64,000 bases of DNA from Arctopsyche grandis (taxonomy: Eukaryota; Arthropoda; Insecta; Trichoptera; Hydropsychidae): NCBI RefSeq assembly GCF_051622035.1, contig NC_135355.1, positions 6,932,001-6,996,000 on the forward strand, in the 5' to 3' direction. The notes under the pieces are model-generated. The model was not told where the DNA came from. It searched no databases and was given only the letters and a program-made list of their open reading frames with translations. Position 1 is the first letter of the stretch. The number at the start of each line of letters is the position of its first letter. Both the position numbers and the translations under genes were made by a program. Shown in pieces: positions 38,224-50,780 of the stretch.

Positions 38224-38345
38224 CGGTCCGACTCTCACCTCACCTCACCTCACCTCACCTCACCTCACCGCACCTCGGCTACCCCGCTCGTCCACTCGCC
38301 CGCCCCCCCCCCCTCGAACACACCACTCCACCCCACACACGGCAC
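38224..38345 (-). promoter_or_regulatory. UBE2Q promoter / 5' UTR with TGAGG repeat
   Basis: Directly upstream of the ATG (38223) lies a run of six to seven CACCT units on the plus strand (38236-38270), so the sense strand reads GGTGAGGTGAGG. Behind it the sequence is C-rich and CpG-rich. The same sense-strand repeat occurs at the start of the PWWP gene and of the MTMR gene. The transcription start is not resolved. Confidence 0.5.
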
Positions 38346-38737
38346 GGCGCACACTCCACACTGCACACTGCACACTGCACACCGTACACAACCACACGAT
38401 ACACAGAGGGCCGCACAGTGCCACAGCCGACGCCCGCACGCCTGCAAATGCCGGCCATATACTTGCACAATCGATACGACGCGCCCCGCATCAGCCCGAC
38501 TTTAAATCTGCGCTGCGTGCTACATCCTACGTCCCACATCCTACACGCTTTAATTTACCACATCTATATCGTCGCGATGCAAGGCGCGTGTCTAGTGAAA
38601 GATACCGAGATGCGACACCAAAACCTCTCATCACTCTCTCTCTCTCTCTCTCGTTATCACACAAATTATCTATTTTACCATACGACAGGATGTAAAGCTG
38701 CACTCTTGAGACATCCAAACTTTCAAAGATGCTCAAG

Positions 38738-39003
38738 AAGAACGTATGCAATAGAATTCCACAAGAAAGTGAGGCGGCTCAATATACGACATGGTCGAGT
38801 TTGGTCACCTTCCTGCGAGTGGGGACCAATTCGGCTGTGTTCAGAGTAGCTACCTCACTCTGCCTTCAGCCGTCATAAATAAAGCACGTGAATCAACATG
38901 TCAACATGTCTCGTTCGTTCATCCCCCATAAAAGCGTAAGGGTATTTATATGTTATCCGAGAGTACTAACCCTTTTTTGTGGAATTCTATTGCATACGTT
39001 CTT
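38738..39003. repeat. 26-bp perfect inverted repeat pair
   Basis: AAGAACGTATGCAATAGAAT and following bases (38738-38763) are perfectly complementary over 26 bp to 38978-39003, with 214 bp between. No target duplication was found. This may be the footprint of a small transposon or an inverted duplication. It lies between the divergent UBE2Q and Vps34 genes. Confidence 0.7.
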
Positions 39004-39830
39004 TAGAAAATTAGGATTTCTCGAAACTGAGCCAATATTCAGTGCAATTCGATGCATTCTTCCGGGAATCATTTATTTCGTGCAGGACTGTAAATTCATA
39101 AAGAAAAACACGAATCCGACATTTTAAACACATAAATAGATTCTTCCCCATATGTGTATGACCATTTGCAGGTACATAAATTGGGTTATAATTTCGTTAA
39201 ACGATGCGACGAGCGAAAATAGAGCGGTGTGTATATTTTAATGGTTCGGTGATTACATTGCAAAAGTGAATCGCTACCAGGATAACCACCGCTACGAAAA
39301 TCGCGTGCGCGGATCTCCCGACGGAAAAATCGGCGTACAAGAAACTGCGCAAATGATATATGTATGTATGAACTATAATTACAAACGAACTATAATTCAG
39401 GGAAATAACCAGAACGGAGGTATACCTTCGATCCGCATGAAACATTATATTATCTTTACTACTGCCAGATGTATTTCTTCAAGAATGTTTTTGGTATGGA
39501 TTGGCCATCGAAAGAATAGTTTTCTAGATGTGGCATTGGGGGAAAGGGTAAAAACACTATAATTTCATGAATAAACTTGAAAAAGTTCAGTCTATTTTGT
39601 CGTCTGATCCTGTTTAGAACTAAACGTTTTGTTTTTCTGTTTTAAATATTATTTTTAGTAAAATTTTCAACATTATATTTATTACAAGGTATATCTCGAA
39701 ATCGATGTAACTTAATGCAATGGTCAAACTCAATACTTTTTGACAATATGCTGTTGAACGTTGTTACAAGTAAGGCACTACCTTAATATTGGCGTTTAAT
39801 AGATTTTTTATGATCAGATATTGATTATAT

Positions 39831-40084
39831 GGTAAACGGACTACTAGTCATATGTGAACCAGTCACAGGACAACCGGTCACTCTAGATCGGTAACACGTG
39901 ATCACCCGTCACACCAAAACTGGTCACGAGAAAACTGGTCACACCCTAAAATCGGTCACGAGAAAACTGGTTAACCGATTTTAGGGTGTGACCAGTTTTA
40001 GTGTGACGGGTGATCAAGTGTGACCGATCTAGAGCGACCGGTTGTCCTGTGACCGGTTCACATTTGACTAGTAATCACCAAACC
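39831..40084. mobile_element. Palindromic MITE (family B, copy 1) upstream of Vps34
   Basis: The left arm (ACTAGTCATATGTGAACC, CACAGGACAACCGGTC) and the right arm (complement, ending GACTAGTAATCACC) pair over almost the full length, around a centre near 39970. A longer relative is at 52264-53079 and a fragment at 53087-53205. It ends about 165 bp before the Vps34 start codon, so it probably sits in the promoter or 5' UTR. Confidence 0.8.
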
Positions 40085-40248
40085 GATTATATATATTTTT
40101 TCCAGCTATGGACGACACCGATATACTTTTAAGACTAAACTTACACTGGCGAACATGTAATGTAGACAAAAGTAAAAGTGGTGACAGCTTGTGAGTTGTG
40201 ATGCGTTCGGAGGATTGTTGACGTGCTCCAGCTGTCACTCAAAAAAAG

Positions 40249-43200
40249 ATGGACGATCTCGATAATAAGTTTTGCTGCGTCTATAGCTCCTCGCTGGAAC
40301 ATCGCATCCAAATTAAAATGTAAACAAATTCAATTTCTTTTGTCAAATTGCGTATTAACTTGTTATTTATATCGCTCGCTGTATGTTCTCAATCAAATAT
40401 CTCATGATGTAAAGGTTATATTTTATATTAAACAAACCCCTCAACAAATGGCCTAAAATTAAATTTATATAATAATAAATCAGCTATACACATCTATAAA
40501 CAAATAAATAAATTGTTACTATTTTTACTTTCATACAGTGGTACCCTCGAAGGTAGAAGACCCAAACCTGAATATGACAAACTTTTATCTGAGCCGATGC
40601 TTAAATTTTCCGGCTTATATCAAGAAGGGTGTTCCGATTTATTCGTCAGCTGCTACATAATAAACAATGGAAGTCACCTCGGTCTTCCCATCATCACATC
40701 GTACAAATCATTTTCGACCAGATGGAAGTAAGCCATTGACAATGATTAAATCGATTCGATTCGAATATTTTTTAACTCGTGTTGGATTATTTTAGTTGGA
40801 ATGAATGGCTCACTTTGACGGTGAACTACAGTGACCTGCCGAGATCGGCCAAACTTGCTATGACGATCTACGACTGTGCGGGACCTGGAAAGCTCATGGT
40901 CGTCGGCGGCACTTCGATATCTCTATTCGGGAAGCACGGAATGTTCCGTCAAGTAATCACCGCTTTATCTTAGTGTAATTGTTCATATCGAATGTGTACA
41001 TGATTGTGATTATTTTTAGGGAATGTTCGATTTGCGCGTGTGGCCTGGAGTCGAAGGTAGCGAAGATACGCCTGGAAAAGCGCCTGATAAAGGTAAAGAA
41101 CAAATGCAGAGGTTAGCAAAATTAGCCAAAAAACACAGAAATGGACATATCAGTAAGGTGATTAAATTTTTTATATTGATTGATAAGCTTTAATTAAAAG
41201 CTTTTTTTTTTGTTTCTATGGAGTTATGAATCAGTATATATGTATGTTATTACAGTTTTCAATCAGTATGGTACAATAATTTATGTATGTATGTTTGTAT
41301 AATGTATTATATTTGGAAGTATGATTGCAGTATCGCTTGACTGACTTAGGTCATGCGGTCAGCTGATAATTAAATAATATTTAAAGATGTACCACAAAAA
41401 GTAGAGCTTATTTCGATATAAGCCAGTTGGTGAGCGTAATGTCTGATACGACAGGTGAAACAGTAATTGTTTTAGAATTTTTATCAAAGTATGTATGATT
41501 AATTGTAAAGTAACGTAATACATGCGCAATGTATTTGTTAATAGTCTTTAACTAGTATCATTTTGTTTCAAGTCTCTTAGTCATTGTTCGTCGATTGTGT
41601 AAAAGAAACATATTGCTTTGTATTTTAGGTGGATTGGTTGGATCGTCTAACGTTTCGAGAGATTGAAATGATAAACGAGAGTGAGAAGAGAAATTCCGAC
41701 TATCTTTATCTAATGATCGAATTTCCGAACGTCCAAGTAGACGGTGTTAATGTAAGTGTTGTTTTTTATCAACTTTTTTTTGTGGATAAATCAAAAAATT
41801 ATGTTTCAATGTATATTATTACATTTATATTTTTAATCTACGAGATGTATAAACAAATGTGACGTCATGTAATGAAACACTTGCTTACCGAAGCTAAAGA
41901 TGATGCCTATTGGTTATTTTAAACAGTTAGACACCTTCCGCTTGGCCTCTGACGTTTAATTCTTGATAAAATTGATTTTGCAGTATCTACAGATAGTTAT
42001 CTCCTTTACCAAACTGCTACACTAATTTTCACTATATTGCCATTGAATTTAGCCTGGATCTAGATTTTCTAAGACTTGTTTTATAATGTATTCCAATAAA
42101 TCTAATGATTAATGTTTCTGTTGTTTTAAAAGCATGCAGTTGTTTATTACGAACAAGATGGTGATGAAATGTATCAATTCCGAGCGCAAGCCGATATCGT
42201 AACTGTTCCAGATTGTGAAATACTTCAGGTAAAAATAATTCATATTTATATTATCATATAGAATGATAGTTATTTAACTGCATATTTTGAATATTATTAA
42301 TTTCATAACAAAGGTTGGTCACAACTGAACTATTGTTTCGAATTATACCTCTCTATATTGTGTTGTATTAAAAATAAGTCAATTAGTTGCATTTGACTTT
42401 GCGTATCTGAGAGCAAAGTAGTTGAATGACCCCCGTTGTTGGCTTCTTTGACCTTATTTTTTATATTTCTGCGACGAATGCATTTCTCACTATTCGCACA
42501 TAAACGTTCAGTATTGGATAAACGGCTCAACTCGTATGAATATCATAATATATTTAAAATAAATTACATTGTTGACTATATTCGTGATGCGATCTGATTT
42601 GTATAATATTGTGTGATAAAAATATGTAAACATTTGACTTATTATTCAATTGATAAGATAATTCAATGTGTGACGGACACGGCTCAGAATGGTTCGCAAA
42701 AAAAGTATACTAGCGGAAAAATTGTTTAAAAAGTTCATCGAAAGAATTCGAAGTATGTTTATGTGTTCTCGTCTGCAGGAAAATTTGGTAGAAAGTAAAC
42801 ATCATAAATTAGCTCGGTCAGTGCGAAGCGGAATGTCCGACCGAGATGCAAAACCCAACGCTAATATGAGGGATATGCTGAACGCCATCGTGTCCTATTC
42901 CCCGACCAAGCAGCTGAGCAATGAAGAGCAGGACCTTGTGTGGAAGTTCCGCTTTTATCTGAGCACACAAAAGAAGGCTCTTACCAAGTTTTTGAAATGC
43001 GTAAATTGGAGTTTAAGTGGTATGTTTTGTGAATGAAGCGTATCTCAATTGATTGATTTGAATTGTATAATCGTTTATTATTTCGTAGGGGAGGCTCGTC
43101 AAGCTCTGGCTATGATGCAACAATGGTCGCCGATGGATGTCGAAGATGCTTTAGAGTTGCTCACTCCTAATTTTACACACCCAGCCGTAAGAAGGTAATT

Positions 43201-46200
43201 AATATTGCTATCGACTTGTTCATTTCGATTTAGTGCAATGGAAACCATAATTGTTTCATTATTTATTTAGGTATGCAATATCAAGGCTAAAGCAAGCGCC
43301 TGATGAGGATCTCATGCTGTATCTTTTACAATTAGTGCAAGCTTTGAAATACGAAAATTTCGATGAAATTAAAGAAGGTAAGAAGAAATCTCAATATGTA
43401 GTTGAACTTATTTCCAAAAAAACATTATAATATACTTATATATGTATATATTTTTTTCAGTGTATAAACAATTCATTCCTTGTACCGATCCGTCGTTAAC
43501 CGAATCGAAACATGTTCAAAATTCATGTCTAAATGCGTCGAGTTTAGAAAGACGCGAGAGCTCATCGAATGTCGTATCAACAACTAATGGTATTTTATAT
43601 GATGTTTTAATTTTTTCTTCTTCAAATTTTATACGTTTTAATCGAATGACATATTATGATTTGCGCAGAAAGTTCTCAAACCTTTGGATCAATCGCCGTA
43701 CATACCGATTTGAACAGTTCTGTAGCTGTTGAAAGTCCACTGCTCAACAGTTTCAGCGCTAGTCAGTCGAATAACAATGGCGAAAATAGTGATATATATT
43801 GGTAATTTCATTTTATATGGTTTTTCATCGGGCAATATATAATTGAACTTTATTTCAAATAGTATTCACTAAGTACAAACATTAAAAGTCTGTTCATACC
43901 TATCCAGCACGACCCGTATCCTGCAGGTGTCCTGCAAGTGCGGATAGTATTCTTTGGTACATTATGTGGACGTATTCATACATTTACGCATTCATGCGCG
44001 TCCATATAGAATGTACTAAAGAATACTGTCCGTACTTGCAGGATACTTACAGGATTCGGGTTGTGCTGGATAGGTATGAACAGACCTTAATTCGGCTACT
44101 TTACACTTAAAATCAGATACTATGCACTTAGTACACCTTAGCTTTATTCCGTTAAATGTTTCGGTGATTATTCCGTAAAAAGCGATCTCACGCACGTCAC
44201 TAAAATCTCGATCACGGAACATCTGGCACCTAAAACTCCATCAATCCAAAGCTATCCACGCGAAATATTGTACTAACGAGAACTCGAGTGCCACATATTC
44301 CGTATTCGTGATTTTTGTGGCAACGATTGTCGTGCGCGAGATCGCAATGTGCCAAATAATGATTCGTTAACCACATTAAATATATCATAAACTTAAATAA
44401 TGATATATGTACATACCTATAAATTCGATTAATAAACAAATTAATGTTCATATTGACAAAAAAACATTGTAAAAAGGTTATAGACACAAACGTACTTAAT
44501 TAGAAATATAACGTTGCCAGTACAAAAAAAAAAATTGTGTGATTTAGTAATTTTAAAGTGCAAATAAATAAATTACAGTGATAATAATTTTTCTTATGGG
44601 CGATATATTAGTTTAATGTTGAATACATTTAATTAAAGTTGAATAATTTGTTTTTCGTACGATATATTAGTTGTGAGTTTACATTATTTTTATGAATGTG
44701 AATATGGTCGAAATTAAAGTTCAATTAATTAGTACCCATTTTGATCTATATATGTATGTGAATTAAATTTTGCTATAATTTGTTATCATTTTTTTAGTGA
44801 CGACATGAACAATTTAACAGATAGTAAATTAAACTTAGCTTCGTTCCTCATCCAAAGAGCTTGCGCCAATTCCTCGTTGGCAAATTATTTTTACTGGTAT
44901 TTGTTGATTGAGTGTGAAGACCAAGACACTACCGTCAAACAAGATAGAGTCGTACGCGATATGTACCTGACGGTCATGAAGACATTCTCTAAAACTTTAG
45001 CAAAAGGTACTTTTTGAAATTGTTTTAAAATACTGAATGTAGATTTTATTATTATGTCTTAACATTTATTTTAAATTATAGGGAATGTAGACTTCCAAAA
45101 GAGGCGTTCGTTTTTGGCTCGACAGCAAGTTTTCATCGATAAATTGGTTATGTTAGTGAAGATGGTGACGCGTGAAAGTGGAAATCGTAATAAAAAAGCT
45201 GAACGATTGCAGAAACTGTTGGCCGACGCCGAGGCTTTCAAATTCAACTTTTCCAATTTTGAACCTATCCCGTTCCCGTTAGATCCGAACGTTTACATCA
45301 AAGGAATCATCGCAAAGAAGGCCAGTCTGTTCAAGTCGGCTTTGATGCCGTCCAAATTAACATTCGTAACAGTCGATGGGACGGAATACGAGGCTATATT
45401 CAAACACGGCGATGATCTCAGGCAAGATCAGTTAATATTGCAGATGATCACGCTGATGGATAAACTGTTGCGCCGAGAAAACCTAGACCTTAAGTTGACA
45501 CCGTACAAAGTATTAGCGACCAGTTCAAAGCATGGGTTTTTACAGTTCATAGAGTCAGTGACGGTGGCCGAGGCTGTAGCCACTGAAGGCAGCATACACA
45601 ATTTCTTCAGGAAGCATCATCCATCGGAGAACTCTCCATATGGAATCAAACCTGAAATCATGGACACTTATATAAAAAGTTGCGCGGGATATTGCATAAT
45701 TACCTATTTATTAGGTAATCATAGACTTGATTATATTGAATTTATTTTAAGTATGTATGTGTATATTTTTCAATCAATGTTTGAATAAAATTTTAGGTGT
45801 TGGTGATCGGCATTTAGATAATCTGTTATTGACGACATCGGGTGCACTGTTTCATATAGACTTTGGTTATATTCTTGGACGGGATCCAAAACCGTTGCCT
45901 CCACCGATGAAGCTCAGTAAAGAGATGGTCGAAGCTATGGGTGGTGTAAATTCTGAACATTTCCAAGAATTTAGAAAGCAATGCTATACTGCATTCTTTC
46001 ATCTAAGAAGGTCAATACGATTTTGATTTAATTATCAAAGAATTTTGAATGTATTTAAATTAATATGTATATTTTCAGGCATGCTAATCTAATGTTGAAT
46101 TTATTCTCATTGATGGTTGATGCGACTGTGCCTGATATAGCTTTAGAACCGGACAAAGCCGTTAAGAAAGTGCAAGACAAATTAAGGTATTATTGTTAAA

Positions 46201-46385
46201 TCTTTTTTATTATCATTAGTCAAGTTGTGTTTGTTAGTGACGTATTGATTTATTATTACAGATTGGATCTAGGCGATGAAGAAGCTGTTCACTATTTACA
46301 AAACTTATTGGATATGTCAGTAACAGCTGTGATGCCAGCTCTAGTAGAACAATTGCATAAGTTCACTCAGTACTGGCGAAAGTGA
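40249..46385 (+). CDS. Vps34: Class III phosphatidylinositol 3-kinase Vps34 (PIK3C3)
   Basis: Sixteen exons join in frame to 925 residues: 40249-40319, 40539-40727, 40796-40952, 41020-41157, 41629-41751, 42133-42228, 42779-43019, 43089-43194, 43271-43377, 43461-43589, 43669-43801, 44798-45006, 45082-45714, 45797-46010, 46079-46186 and 46262-46385. The enzyme makes PI3P on endosomes and autophagosomes with Vps15 and Beclin-1. The C2 domain (about 24-258) has [16 protein letters not shown] and [20 protein letters not shown]. The helical domain follows ([25 protein letters not shown]). The kinase domain has [15 protein letters not shown], catalytic loop GDRHLDN (780-786) and [12 protein letters not shown] (D799). 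It ends with the conserved HKFTQYWRK tail. The linker in exons 10-11 is poorly conserved. Exon 1 ([20 protein letters not shown]) fits the family start. Polyadenylation signal AATAAA at 46479-46484. Confidence 0.98.
43886..44086. mobile_element. Palindromic MITE, TTAA-flanked (family A, copy 2)
   Basis: Same family as 92-310: TGTTCATACCTATCCAGCAC at the left, its complement at the right, TTAA outside both ends (43882-43885 and 44087-44090), 201 bp. It lies in Vps34 intron 11, the longest intron of that gene (about 1 kb). Confidence 0.82.
44157..44255 (+). repeat. Dispersed repeat (family F, copy 1)
   Basis: The block with GACGTCACTAAAATCTTGAT-like sequence (here CACGTCACTAAAATCTCGAT, then CACGGAACATCTGG) recurs at 52165-52265. 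It directly follows a MITE in Vps34 intron 11. The other copy abuts a different MITE. Confidence 0.5.
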
Positions 46386-46502
46386 ATGATCAAATATAAT
46401 ACAGCGATTTTTTTTTATACTTGTGTATAAATATTTAATCTGTAAATACAATATGTTATAATCTATTATTAAAAATATAATAAATTTTTTTTAGCTTTTA
46501 CA
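46386..46502. terminator. Shared 3' region of convergent Vps34 and VPS33B
   Basis: Only 117 bp separate the two stop codons. The plus-strand AATAAA (46479-46484) lies 19 bp from the VPS33B stop, so Vps34 transcripts should run into the VPS33B coding end. The minus-strand ATTAAA (46434-46439) lies within the Vps34 3' UTR. Confidence 0.6.
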
Positions 46503-48552
46503 CTACATAGCGGCTTGCATTAAATTACCACTCGATATAATAGAATCACTCGTTATTAAAATTTGTCCACCAGTTGACTTTTCCACTAAATGGCAAGCGG
46601 CTATTTCCGCTTGGGTTACACCACCGACCACGAAAATTAAGAGAGATCTTGGTTTCATCGGGAAGAAGCCTTTGTTTTCGTCGCTCTTTAGATAATTCGC
46701 CACCATCTTGAGATCTTTACAAGCGACGTCTAAATCCATAGCAGTGTTGTCTGTTTGCATCTTTGATAACCGTTCGCCCAATTCATCTACGCCTGATCTC
46801 AGACTCTCAATGATCGGCCCTCCGATTTTTACGTCATTGACGAGCAACAGTTTGGTAACAAAGTCGTTCATGTGTTCAACACTTAGCAATATTTTAGAAA
46901 TCGCTGCGATCAGCGGTGTGTAAGATCCACTGAATACATAACTAGGACACGTAGGTTCGTTGACTATCACGTCGTCCGTTTCAGTCGGCAGTTGCTTTAA
47001 CTTATTCGCCGTAACTTGAAAGTTGTTTTGCCACCTGGGTAACTTTTCGCTGATGCTTGAAAGATTAGGTATGCCGATTTGAAGCTTCGTGCTTGTCGGC
47101 GGTATTATAAGGGAAGCAGTGATGAGGTTTTGGAAAACGTATAGAAATTTGTAGCCAAATGCGTGCAAATACTTCGTAACGAAGTTGTTGTACTCTTCAT
47201 TGGTTATGCCTTGTGTTAACGTCAAGAGGCACAAGAATTTTAGTGAAAGGAACATGTTAGCGTCTGTGCAAAGGTTCTCATCCAAATATGCAAAGTTTGA
47301 TTTTCTATTTCTGTTGTATAGTAGTGATCGTTCTACCACTTGAATATCTTCAAATTTGTCACCTAACGATGAAACGATTGTTTCGCAAGCTAGTATGTGA
47401 TTAGATAGGCATCTCTTGACGGCAATCACCTGCTGTAGCTTTGTCGATATCATCTGTTTCATTTCATCTAACTGTATGTTGCTCATTTTATTGCCTTCGG
47501 CGTTCAAATCCTTAGCTTTCGAGCTCAGTATCGGGAAAACAGTGGAAAAATGTCGATATCTTATTTCCGAGTAAATTGAATCCGTGTTACAATCCAAAGT
47601 CATTTTGATTGTTTTACTGCTGCTATCAGTTTTCTCTTCTAACATAGGCAATTCTAAATTACCCTTTTTTAGCTTTGTGTTATTAACGTCCAAATCTAAA
47701 TCGTTGCAATTAACATTGAATATTTCATGTAACAATCCACTATATGTAGCCGGAGTTAATAAGCTGGATGCATAATCTTGGTCTCGGTCGATGATCAACA
47801 GTGCTCCATATTCCCCATCATTTTTAATATGAATTTTATCAAACGATTTATAATAAATATCATACATTTCCAAAACGCTTGTTGATTGTTTGCCGATCGA
47901 TAGAAACATCTTCGGTTGACCGATTATGTGAAACAATGTCCACAGTGAATTGGATACGCTACTCAATAGAGAATTATCTTTATTTATGAATACAGATTTG
48001 AATAAAAACGGTAGCTCTAAACTGAGCACACCTTCGTCTACGAATAACAATTCCCACTGAAATGACTTTAATGTGACGATATCGCTCAAACCTTCTTCTT
48101 CTACTAGCGTTTCGAATATGGATAGAATCTTCGGAATCATTATGATTATAATCGAAACATTCTCGGCGGAAGTTTGACCAAGTAGACCGTTGACTTGATC
48201 GAGAGCATGTTTCAAGTTGATTAAACATGCCGGTATCAAATATATCCTGTTGCTGTTTGTGGTCGCTGCCATCTTTGGGTCCATTTTAAATATCTTATCG
48301 ACTCCATGTTGACTAAAATGATATAAAAGCAATTATTCGATGAATTTGTATGGAATTTATTTCAACATAACAAAGTTGTTGCAAAAATTACCGTAACCAA
48401 GTGACTCCGCATACACGTTCAAATGTCTTGATGAGGGAATGATGTATGTGGAGGTCATGAAGTGGGTTCGATGGAGAAGTTGGGGGCAGAGCTGCAGCCA
48501 GACGACGCCTCGATAAACGGCTCAGTCTCTGAGACTCCACACGACCTGACAT
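46503..48552 (-). CDS. VPS33B: VPS33B, Sec1/Munc18-family tethering protein
   Basis: Two exons, 48392-48552 and 46503-48312, give 656 residues. Exon 1 ends CGVTWL and splices to RQHGVDKIFKMD, which aligns with the SM-protein segment LKQHEVDKLYK of VPS33B. Other family blocks are ALLIIDRDQDYASSLLTPATYSGLL compressed around IDRDQDY, IRYRHFSTVFPILSSKAKDL, NHILACETIVSS, YVFSGSYTPL and the terminal LIFVVGGVTQAEIAACHL. The protein binds SNAREs and VIPAR in the endosomal CHEVI complex. VPS33B is preferred over VPS33A because of the RHFSTVF and LACE blocks. The N-terminus is variable. A minus-strand ATTAAA at 46434-46439 may end the mRNA, so the 3' end overlaps that of Vps34. Confidence 0.88.
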
Positions 48553-49339
48553 CGCAATGCGGCTGTCACTTGTACACGTCAAAACATTATCTTATTTGGC
48601 CCAAACGTTATTACTTTTTGTCTTTACTCGTTTTATAAATAAACGCGATTTGTTTATTTGAATGGCATGTTACTGACAGTTTAAAACTGAAAAGTCAGGG
48701 TGGCCAAGAAATGAGCAAACAACTAAAAATAAATGGTCAGCGACTGAAATTTATATTTGCACGATCTAGATTTATTTTGAAATATACTGAAAGTGTATAT
48801 CAATAAATTATTTGATTGTGTTTGTAGGCGGGGTACGATGTGTTGACCGTATCCCGGCCTAACGAAACACTGTTGTGTGGTTCAAAGATGGGGTCACCAA
48901 TGTAGGCGGGGTAGCGATGTGTTGACAGCGCTGTTGGATGATCAGAAGGTTGCGTAGATCACGTCGGATTAGTACCAATGTAGGCGGGTTACATGTGTGT
49001 TGACCGTATCCCGGCCTAACGAAACACTGTTGTGCTAGTTTTATAAAGTTTTATTGTTTGCCTATGGTTGTACAAAGGTATGGTATTTGTGGGCAAAAGT
49101 ATGTCGTTCAGCGGTCTCTGGATATGGTAGAGTGTCGCTGGCTCAGCATTCAGCTATGTACGGAAGGTCTCTGGATACGGCAGTGTGTTGCTGGCTCGTC
49201 CGGCTGGTTGATCTTCCAAGTCCGCGTAGTGTAGTGGTGGCTGGTCAGGAGCTGTATGTTGACTGGTCTGCTGCTGTGTGTCGACGCTTGCTGCTGTGGG
49301 TCGACTGGCGTTGTTTGGGTTGTACCTCCTTTTATAGTG

Positions 49340-49600
49340 TTTTTGGAATGCTTGGTGGAAGTGGTTATTGACGCGTACGAAAGGAATTTTGTTTTTCGTC
49401 GAGGCGTCGAATTTTCTGGAATGCTTGATGGAAGTGGTCGTACGAGCATTTAGTTTATTGATGCGTACGAAAGGAATTTTGTTTTCGTCGAGGCGTCGAA
49501 TTTTCTGGAATGCTTGATGGAAGTGGTTATTGACGCGTACGAGAGGAATTTTGTTTTCGTCGAGGCGTCGACTTTTCTGGAATGCTTGGCGCCTTTCCGC
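49340..49600. repeat. About 75-bp tandem repeat, three copies
   Basis: The words GGAATGCTTGATGGAAGTGG, ATGCGTACGAAAGGAATTTT and TTTTCGTCGAGGCGTCGAAT recur three times in order, with small length differences. It lies inside the composite element. Confidence 0.8.
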
Positions 49601-50059
49601 TCGATGTATTTTAATGGTGGCGGCGTGTTTCGACCGTTTTGGTTCCACTCGACTGGTAGGGGCGTTCCGCCTGAGTTTAATATAATGACTGCAGGTGCAT
49701 GTCGTCTGGGTTTCGGGAATGTAGTTTGTTGTTGCGGAATATTCTCGAAGGTTTCGATGACGATGACGACGACGAGATTCCTACATGGCTCTCCGGTGAG
49801 TGTTAGCGATGTGTGTGATTTTGTGGGAATCTTGATGTGTTGGAGTCTATTGACTCGATGGCGTCGTTGTTTGTCCGGTTGTGCTGGAGAAAGTTGTCTC
49901 AACAGCGGGTCTTGTGTTGCATGCCGGTCCCAGTCTTGTTCTCTACCAGGTTGCTTATTTTGGGAGAGCTGCGTTGGTAGTGAAGGTTTGTGATGGCTTG
50001 GATGGTGCTGTTGTGCAGGCTGTTGTGTTCTGCGTGGAGTCATTCGCGTGACTGTTTTG

Positions 50060-50780
50060 CTGGTTGTGCTGGAGTTAGTTGTCTCGGCAGCGGGTCTTGC
50101 GTGAAGAACGTTGGTTGACGAAGTGCGTTGAGTGCTGGTCTTCGTTGGTTGTGCTGGAGTTAGTTGTCTCGGCAGCGGGTCTTGCGTGAAGAACGTTGTT
50201 TGACGAAGTGCGTTGAGTGCTGGTCTTCGTTGGTTGTGCTGGAGTTAGTTGTCTCGACAGCGGATCTTGCGTGAAGAACGTTGGTTGACGAAGTGCGTTG
50301 AGTGCTGGTCTTCGTTGGTTGTGCTGGAGTTAGTTGTCTCGGCAGCGGGTCTTGCGTGAAGAACGTTGGTTGACGAAGTGCGTTGAGTGCTGGTCTTCGT
50401 TGGTTGTGCTGGAGTTAGTTGTCTCGACAGCGGATCTTGCGTGAAGAACGTTGGTTGACGAAGTGCGTTGAGTGCTGGTCTTCGTTGGTTGTGCTGGAGT
50501 TAGTTGTCTCGACAGCGGATCTTGCGTGAAGAACGTTGGTTGACGAAGTGCGTTGAGTGCTGGTCTTCGTTGGTTGTGCTGGAGTTAGTTGTCTCGACAG
50601 CGGATCTTGCGTGAAGAACGTTGGTTGACGAAGTGCGTTGAGTGCTGGTCTTCGTTGGTTGTGCTGGAGTTATTTGTCTCGACAGCGGATCTTGCGTGAA
50701 GAACGTTGGTTGACGAAGTGCGTTGAGTGCTGGTCTTCGTTGGTTGTGCTGGAGTTAGTTGTCTCGGCAGCGGGTCTTGC
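50060..50780. repeat. 85-bp tandem repeat, about 8.5 copies
   Basis: The unit TTGGTTGTGCTGGAGTTAGT ... GTGCTGGTCTTCG repeats with an 85-bp period and a few point differences (CTCGGCAGCGGG against CTCGACAGCGGA). Because 85 is not a multiple of three, each unit is read in a different frame, so protein coding through the array is unlikely even though minus-strand frames stay open for stretches. Part of the composite element. Confidence 0.92.

Noticed and set aside
48392-48552. VPS33A instead of VPS33B for the minus-strand SM gene
   Set aside because: The blocks RHFSTVFPILSSKAKDL and LACETIVSS follow VPS33B more closely than VPS33A as I know them. A tree with both paralogues would settle it.
50060-50780. 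The 85-bp array considered as a CRISPR-like repeat array
   Set aside because: Units are contiguous without unique spacers and the genome is eukaryotic.
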